14,190 bases of DNA, from assembly GCA_010027295.1 (NCBI GenBank), contig RGVM01000017.1:1-14190 (forward strand). Direction: 5' to 3'. The notes under the pieces were generated by a model that saw only the letters and a list, made by a program, of their open reading frames with translations, did no database searches and was not told the DNA's origin. Positions 10,037 through 14,190 of the stretch are shown piece after piece (the stretch's first letter is position 1; each line of letters opens with the position of its first letter). Origin of the DNA: Chitinophagia bacterium (GTDB taxonomy: Bacteria; Bacteroidota; Bacteroidia; Chitinophagales; Chitinophagaceae). Made by a program: the position numbers and the translations under genes.

Positions 10037-10921
10037 ATGGCAAGTGCGGTATATCGGATGATGGCGCTGTCAGCCGTATGTTTGCTGGTTGTTCCTAGAT
10101 CAAAAGCCCAGGAATGGTATGGGGGTGTGACATATGGCGGTGCCAACTATCAGGGCGAATTGCAGGACAAGAAACTCACGCTGGACGGGATGACACCGGG
10201 CCTGGGCCTGAGCACACTATTTGCTTACAACGACAGGCTCTCGGCCTCCCTGGAGCTCTTCAAGGGAGTGCTGACCGGTAGCGACGCCAAGCCGGACTCA
10301 CGTAACCGGAATAGGAACCTTCAGTTCGTCACCCAGCTCTTCGACCTGACGCTTGCCGGTCGCTATAATCTCTACAACAGCCGGAACTTCGCATTCATCC
10401 CCTACGTCCTCGGCGGGGTCTCACTCTTCCACATCGACCCGTACACGACCGATGGTGTGCAGGGGCGTATCTACCTTTTCCCCCTTTCCACGGAGGGCCA
10501 GGGGTTGAGGGCCTATCCCGAGATACCCGTTCAGCAGAACGTCAATTATGCGCTCATGGGAGGGGGCGGCCTCGAGGTCCGACTGACGGAGAAACTGCGC
10601 ATGGATATCGAAGTCGGCTTTCGGAAGACTTTCACCGACTATATCGACGATGTGAGCGGTTACTTCCCCGACCCCGCCCAACTGCTCGCCGAGAGGGGAC
10701 CCATGGCCGTCAGATTTTCCTATCGCGGCGACGAGTTGTCAGGCGGCAGTCAGGCATTCCCCAAAGGCACGCTGCGCGGTAATCCTGGAACGGACGATTG
10801 GTATCATGTCGTTTCCATCCGCTTCCGCTATCCCATCCTGTCATGGGATCTCGAGTCAATCTACAAGAAGCATATCTTTCAAAAGACCGGCTGGCCCTAC
10901 AACTGGTATCGCAGGAACTGA
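10037..10921 (+). CDS. DUF6089 family outer-membrane beta-barrel protein
   Basis: From the ATG at 10037 the product has 294 residues. It starts with a signal peptide (MASAVYRMMALSAVCLLVV, likely cleavage after SKA at residue 24), then YGGVTYGGANYQGEL. The body shows alternating aromatic and polar strands typical of a small outer-membrane barrel. It also carries the DUF6089 landmarks: SRNRNRNLQF, the FIPYVLGGVSLFHIDP strand, PLSTEGQGL, FRKTFTDYIDDVSGYF and LLAERGP. This family is essentially confined to Bacteroidota; its role is not established. The frame is open upstream with ATGs at 9968 and 9983, but those add residues ahead of the hydrophobic core and make a poor signal peptide. The double ATG at 10058 is another option. 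It is divergent from the Lon-related gene and convergent with the NlpC/P60 gene. No strong promoter or terminator was found. Confidence 0.85.
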   Translation: MASAVYRMMALSAVCLLVVPRSKAQEWYGGVTYGGANYQGELQDKKLTLDGMTPGLGLSTLFAYNDRLSASLELFKGVLTGSDAKPDSRNRNRNLQFVTQLFDLTLAGRYNLYNSRNFAFIPYVLGGVSLFHIDPYTTDGVQGRIYLFPLSTEGQGLRAYPEIPVQQNVNYALMGGGGLEVRLTEKLRMDIEVGFRKTFTDYIDDVSGYFPDPAQLLAERGPMAVRFSYRGDELSGGSQAFPKGTLRGNPGTDDWYHVVSIRFRYPILSWDLESIYKKHIFQKTGWPYNWYRRN

Positions 10922-11051
10922 CAGCAAGGCATCTCCTGTCCGGGCCGTGGATTGTTTGTGCCTGGGTCAGGATGTTTTCTTTGCGGGTGTACGGCGGAGG
11001 AGCATCAAATGCCTGCTGGTGTGAAATGGCGGCAGGATACTTCGGGAAGAC

Positions 11052-11660
11052 TTATTTCGGGAGTCGGACGGCCGAGCGGTAGTAGGTCTGGTAATAGGGC
11101 TTCTCCAGATTCTCGATGGTAACTCCCTTCTTGATGCTGGCGTGGATGAACCGGTTGTTCCCGAGATAGAAGCCGACATGCGTGGGGCCGGGTCGTCTAT
11201 TGTTGATCTTGAAGAAGATCAGGTCGCCCATCTGCAGTTCCGACTTGGCGATTTCGATGCCGGCCTTGAACTGGTCGGGGATGACCCTGCCAACGGTGAG
11301 GGAATAGACATCGTGCATCAGGCGTCGGGTAAGGGCGGAGCAGTCGATGCCTGACTTGCTATCCCCGCCCAGCCTGTATTTGACGCCCACCCAGTCCTCA
11401 AGGAAACGCAGTAACTTGTCATTGGCCAGTTCCTCCACCGGGAGGTCGAGTTCCAGGGAGTACTTGAAAGCGAGCGGATTCAGCCATTCAATCGTATTAC
11501 CCGCCCCTTCGGCCATGGCATCGAGCGTCCTTCCGATGGTGGAAAGGATGGAGGTGTCGCGGTGGGAACAGGTCGCCCGGGAGACGCGATCATGGCCTCT
11601 CGTCAGGGTCGGACACAGGAGTATCAGGCAGAGTGCCGTTATGGTAGGGGTAAGCCGCAT
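11052..11660 (-). CDS. NlpC/P60 family cell-wall endopeptidase
   Basis: A 202-residue secreted protein from the ATG at 11660; the TTG one codon earlier is less likely. A short hydrophobic N-terminus (MRLTPTITALCLILLCPTLT) is a probable signal peptide; Cys16 is preceded by ILL, so a lipoprotein signal is possible but not canonical. The NlpC/P60 papain-like domain covers about residues 78-202: YRLGGDSKSGIDCSAL with nucleophile Cys107, GDLIFF (145-150), PTHVGFYLG with His161, and FIHAS with His173 as third residue of the triad. Established role of the family: cleavage of peptide bonds in peptidoglycan stem peptides, often gamma-D-Glu to diamino acid. No separate SH3 or LysM targeting domain is seen. 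A good Bacteroidetes -7 element lies about 20 bp upstream, so it is probably transcribed independently of the LacI gene that ends 58 bp upstream. Confidence 0.9.
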   Translation of the reverse strand: MRLTPTITALCLILLCPTLTRGHDRVSRATCSHRDTSILSTIGRTLDAMAEGAGNTIEWLNPLAFKYSLELDLPVEELANDKLLRFLEDWVGVKYRLGGDSKSGIDCSALTRRLMHDVYSLTVGRVIPDQFKAGIEIAKSELQMGDLIFFKINNRRPGPTHVGFYLGNNRFIHASIKKGVTIENLEKPYYQTYYRSAVRLPK

Positions 11661-11677
11661 CAAGGGATAGAAGAATA

Positions 11678-11685
11678 CAAATATA
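11678..11685 (-). promoter_or_regulatory. Bacteroidetes-type -7 promoter element for the NlpC/P60 gene
   Basis: On the minus strand TATATTTG matches the Bacteroidetes sigma-ABfr -7 consensus TAnnTTTG exactly. A TTGC 18 nt upstream (11704-11707) is a partial match to the -33 TTTG element. The ATG follows about 17 nt downstream, giving a very short leader. Confidence 0.55.
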
Positions 11686-11689
11686 CGGG

Positions 11690-11728
11690 AAAAAACCGGG
11701 GATGCAAGTAGAAGTCCGTTATCCGCCC
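11690..11728 (-). terminator. Possible weak intrinsic terminator after the LacI-family gene
   Basis: On the minus strand GGCGGAT and ATCCCC can form a bulged stem of about 6 bp around a 17-nt loop; two further bases (GG) precede a run of six T. It begins at the LacI gene's stop codon. The stem is short, and the region also overlaps the candidate -33 element of the next gene, so this is tentative. Confidence 0.3.
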
Positions 11729-12732
11729 GTGGATTCCCTGACCACCAGTTCCGATTTCAGGATGATGTTCTCGTTCTGGATCATGGGCCTTTTTTTCTCG
11801 AGGCATTTGAAAAGGACCGTGGCGGCGTGTGCGCCCATCTCGAAGGCGGGTTGCGTGATGCATGTCAGCGACGGCTTGAGCAGCGGGGCCGTGCGCAGGT
11901 TGGAGAAGCCAAGGACCTTGACCTGTGAGGGGATGTCGAGGCCCAGTTCGCGGCAGACATAATAACTCGACACGGCCAGTTTCTCCACCGAGCCGAATAT
12001 GCCGTCAGGGCGTTTGTCCTGAGAGAGGAGTCGGCGGATCTGTTCGCGGTTCGATTCTTCGTCACCGGAGCAGAACACGACCCTGTCCGGGGGCAGGCTG
12101 ATATCGTGCTTGACGAGGGCCTCGAGGTAGCCCTGCTTGCGTTTGTTGTCGATGGAGAGCGTGTCGGAAAGCATGAGGAAGGCGATATCGCGGCAGCCCC
12201 GCTGGATGAGGTGCTCCGTTGCATTGAAGGAGCTCGCGAAGTCGTTCGTGGTGACCTTTGCCGTCTCGATCTCGTGGCATATTCTGTCAAAGAAGAGGAT
12301 GGGGACGCCGGACTCCATCAGTTCGTTCATGCGTTCGTAGCCCGTGGTGGTCCGTGCCAGCGACATGATCACGCCGTCCACCCGTCCGTTCTGCAGATGT
12401 GCGAGGATGCTTTCCTCCTGTCGGCTGTCGTCATTGGTATTGTAGACGAGGATGTGGTAGTCGCGTTCCCTGGCCACCGACTCGGCGCCGCTGATGGCCT
12501 GTATGAAGAAGTTATTCGTCAGTTCCGGTACGATCAGCGCGATGGTCTTGCTCTTGTTGTGCCGGAGGAAGCTAGCATACGGGTTGGGCTGATAGCCCAG
12601 CTCCTGGGCCATTTTCATGACCCTGTCGCGGGTTTCGCGGCTGATTTCGTGGCTGTTGCGGAGCGATTTCGACACCGTCGATATCGATACGCCTAGCTCC
12701 TTGGCCAGTTCCCGAAGGCCGATCTTCGACAT
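11719..12732 (-). CDS. LacI family transcriptional regulator
   Basis: From the ATG at 12732 the protein has 337 residues, the normal LacI length. It starts MSKIGLRELAKELGVSISTVSKSLRNSHEISRETRDRV cut here by family layout: helix-turn-helix at residues 4-24, third DNA-binding helix to about 45, hinge region QPNPYASFLR (48-58). The ligand-binding core follows from IALIVPELTNNFF (64-76), through VDGVIMSL and PILFFDRI, to KVLGFSN, a periplasmic-binding-protein-like fold. An in-frame ATG at 12795 would add 21 Arg/Ser-rich residues ahead of the DNA-binding domain and is unlikely. Family knowledge: such proteins repress sugar-use genes and are released by a sugar ligand. It is transcribed divergently from the two-domain oxidoreductase gene, with 194 bp between starts containing an inverted repeat, so regulation of that gene and of itself is plausible. 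Its effector is not predictable from sequence. Confidence 0.93.
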   Translation of the reverse strand: MSKIGLRELAKELGVSISTVSKSLRNSHEISRETRDRVMKMAQELGYQPNPYASFLRHNKSKTIALIVPELTNNFFIQAISGAESVARERDYHILVYNTNDDSRQEESILAHLQNGRVDGVIMSLARTTTGYERMNELMESGVPILFFDRICHEIETAKVTTNDFASSFNATEHLIQRGCRDIAFLMLSDTLSIDNKRKQGYLEALVKHDISLPPDRVVFCSGDEESNREQIRRLLSQDKRPDGIFGSVEKLAVSSYYVCRELGLDIPSQVKVLGFSNLRTAPLLKPSLTCITQPAFEMGAHAATVLFKCLEKKRPMIQNENIILKSELVVRESTGG

Positions 12733-12816
12733 CCGTATCCCTTTGCGACGAATGTACGAACTGGACCGAAACCTGCGTATCCCCGTGTAGGGCATACATG
12801 CTATTCGCTCTACAAG

Positions 12817-12848
12817 CCTAGGTCTGTCGGGTGATCCGATGACTTAGG
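12817..12848. repeat. Imperfect 32-bp inverted repeat between divergent genes (candidate operator)
   Basis: CCTAGGTC-TG-TCGG (12817-12830) faces CCGA-T-GACTTAGG (12836-12848) across GTGAT. The 8-bp outer arms have one mismatch and the 4-bp inner arms pair perfectly. It lies 84 bp before the LacI ATG and 78 bp before the oxidoreductase ATG. That position suits a regulator-binding site, or a leader hairpin for either gene. A TATATTTT (12872-12879) further toward the oxidoreductase could be a degenerate -7 element. Confidence 0.4.
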
Positions 12849-12918
12849 AGCGTCCGCCTGGTGGCGCGATATATATTTTTTTTCTATCACATTCCTCTCC
12901 AATTTCGTGTGTCATCGC

Positions 12919-12923
12919 AGGAA
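12919..12923 (+). promoter_or_regulatory. Ribosome binding site of the two-domain oxidoreductase gene
   Basis: AGGAA lies 3 nt before the ATG at 12927. It is one of the few Shine-Dalgarno-like sequences in the window and supports this start codon. Confidence 0.5.
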
Positions 12924-12926
12924 CCT

Positions 12927-14190
12927 ATGAAGCAGGTCATACAGAGTTTGAAGACAGGGCGAACGGCCATCGAGTCGATACCGGCCCCCAGGGTCTCACA
13001 GGGATCCCTGCTGATTGCCACTTCGCATACGCTGCTTTCCCAGGGCACCGAGCGGATGCTCGTGGGGTTTGGTCGTTCCGGGCTACTCGACAAGGCCCGG
13101 CAGCAGCCCGAGAAAGTGCGGCAGGTGATGGAGAAGGTAGGTACGGACGGACTGGTGCCGACGCTGGAGGCTGTGCTGCGCAAGCTCGACCAGCCGCTGA
13201 CACTGGGCTATTCCAACGTCGGCGTGGTACTTGACACGGGCGCAGGCGTCAGCGGCTTTACCAAGGGCCAGCGGGTGGTATCGAACGGAAAGCATGCCGA
13301 GCTCGTCGCCGTTCCGCAGAACCTCTGTGCCGCCGTACCCGACGGTGTCAGCGACGAGGAGGCGAGCTTCACGGTGGTGGCGGCGATAGGTATGCAGGGC
13401 ATCCGGCTGGTGCAGCCCACCCTGGGCGAGACGGTTGTCGTCTCGGGCCTAGGCCTCATCGGTCTGATCACCGTGCAGCTGCTGCGGGCGCAGGGCTGCC
13501 ATGTGATCGGCATCGACTTCGACGCCCGCAAGCTGGCGCTGGCGCAATCCTTCGGTGCGACGACGGTGGACCTCTCCGCCGGCGAGGACCCCGTGGCCAC
13601 CGCCATGGCCCGTACGCGCGACAGGGGCGTGGACGCTGTGCTGATCACGGCCTCTACGCGGAGCGACGAACCCGTCAGCCAGGCTGCCCGCATGTGCCGG
13701 AAACGCGGCCGCATCGTGCTCGTGGGCGTCACGGGCCTGCAGCTCTCGCGTGATGAATTCTATGAGAAGGAGCTCAGCTTCCAGGTGTCCTGCTCCTATG
13801 GTCCGGGACGCTACGACCCCGAGTACGAGGAAAAGGGCCACGACTACCCCATCGGCTTCGTACGCTGGACCGAGCAGCGCAACTTCGAAGCCGTGCTCGA
13901 CATGATGGCCCGGGGCAGTCTCGACGTCAAGCCCATGATCACGCACCGCTTCGCCGTGGAGGATGCCGCCGCCGCCTACGATCTGATCATGGGCGACGAG
14001 TACTCCCTCGGCATCCTGCTCGACTACCGAAAGGGCGACCGGACGGAGGAGGAACTGCGCACCACCGTTGTCGACCTGCTGACCGCATCGACCTCCCCTC
14101 CGGTGCCGTCCGCAGGCACCGTCTCCTTCCTAGGAGCGGGCAATTACGCATCCGCCATCCTGATACCCGCCTTCCGCAAGGCCGGTGCGA
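12927..14190 (+). CDS. Two-domain oxidoreductase: Zn-ADH-like (MDR) plus Gfo/Idh/MocA, N-terminal part (3' end outside window)
   Basis: The frame runs open from the ATG at 12927 to the window edge (421 complete codons, no stop). Residues 1-370 form a medium-chain dehydrogenase: SHTLLSQGTERML (33-45) in the catalytic fold, LGYSNVGVV (93-101), GFTKGQRVVSNGKHAE (110-125), and the Rossmann motif GLGLIG (174-179) with the Asp of GIDFD following the second strand. The usual catalytic zinc Cys is not evident. After a Pro/Ser-rich linker (about 385-397), SFLGAGNYASAILIPAFRKAG begins a second Rossmann fold of the Gfo/Idh/MocA type. Family knowledge: such bi-domain proteins (about 700 residues) occur in lipopolysaccharide and exopolysaccharide loci, often beside heparinase-like and glycosyltransferase genes, and are thought to act on nucleotide sugars or polysaccharide precursors. 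It starts a new plus-strand unit divergent from the LacI gene, so the next genes may be a polysaccharide cluster (inference). Confidence 0.85.
   Translation, partial: MKQVIQSLKTGRTAIESIPAPRVSQGSLLIATSHTLLSQGTERMLVGFGRSGLLDKARQQPEKVRQVMEKVGTDGLVPTLEAVLRKLDQPLTLGYSNVGVVLDTGAGVSGFTKGQRVVSNGKHAELVAVPQNLCAAVPDGVSDEEASFTVVAAIGMQGIRLVQPTLGETVVVSGLGLIGLITVQLLRAQGCHVIGIDFDARKLALAQSFGATTVDLSAGEDPVATAMARTRDRGVDAVLITASTRSDEPVSQAARMCRKRGRIVLVGVTGLQLSRDEFYEKELSFQVSCSYGPGRYDPEYEEKGHDYPIGFVRWTEQRNFEAVLDMMARGSLDVKPMITHRFAVEDAAAAYDLIMGDEYSLGILLDYRKGDRTEEELRTTVVDLLTASTSPPVPSAGTVSFLGAGNYASAILIPAFRKAGA

Noticed and set aside
10961..10979. CCTG-GGT-CAGG hairpin followed by ATGTTTTC after the DUF6089 gene
   Set aside because: A 4-bp stem is too short and the T run is interrupted; not reported as a terminator.

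Overview
The window looks like chromosomal DNA from a GC-rich member of the Bacteroidota. Three things point there: an outer-membrane protein of the Bacteroidota-restricted DUF6089 type, a TATATTTG element matching the Bacteroidetes -7 promoter consensus (TAnnTTTG) in front of an NlpC/P60 gene, and few clear Shine-Dalgarno sequences. Most genes are GC-rich (a sampled line inside ftsH is about 68% GC by hand count). The stretch from about 2000 to 5400 is clearly poorer (sampled lines 40-47%).

Layout. (1) 1-1971, plus strand: the 3' part of a large FAD/Fe-S D-lactate-dehydrogenase-type oxidoreductase, then a short-chain dehydrogenase gene broken by a small frameshift. Together they resemble the end of a deoxy-sugar or sugar-acid catabolic operon. 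(2) 2042-4448, minus strand: an MBOAT O-acyltransferase followed by an SGNH-type membrane-anchored partner, a classic pair for acetylating an exported glycan. (3) 4449-5435: nearly 1 kb with no confident gene, but with a 12-bp-arm inverted repeat, a hairpin and a 44-codon ORF that reads like protein. (4) 5436-9865: two AAA+ proteases facing each other with 10 bp between their stop codons. They are an FtsH zinc metalloprotease and a Lon-related protease. The latter is split by an exact 40-bp tandem duplication at the start of its peptidase domain; removing one copy restores a single 820-codon frame. (5) 10037-10921: the DUF6089 beta-barrel. (6) 11052-12732, minus strand: an NlpC/P60 cell-wall peptidase with its own promoter, downstream of a LacI-family repressor. 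(7) 12927-14190, plus strand: the first 421 residues of a two-domain oxidoreductase (Zn-ADH-like plus Gfo/Idh/MocA) that runs off the window, divergent from the LacI gene. The spacer between them holds a long imperfect inverted repeat.

How the genes may work together. Several products act at the cell envelope: glycan O-acylation, membrane protein quality control, an outer-membrane barrel, peptidoglycan cleavage, and an oxidoreductase type often found in surface-polysaccharide loci. They do not form one operon. The main anomalies are the two broken genes. The Lon-related one is the more striking because its lesion is a precise, potentially reversible duplication; assembly error must be excluded for both. 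I found no tRNA, rRNA, CRISPR array or complete insertion sequence.
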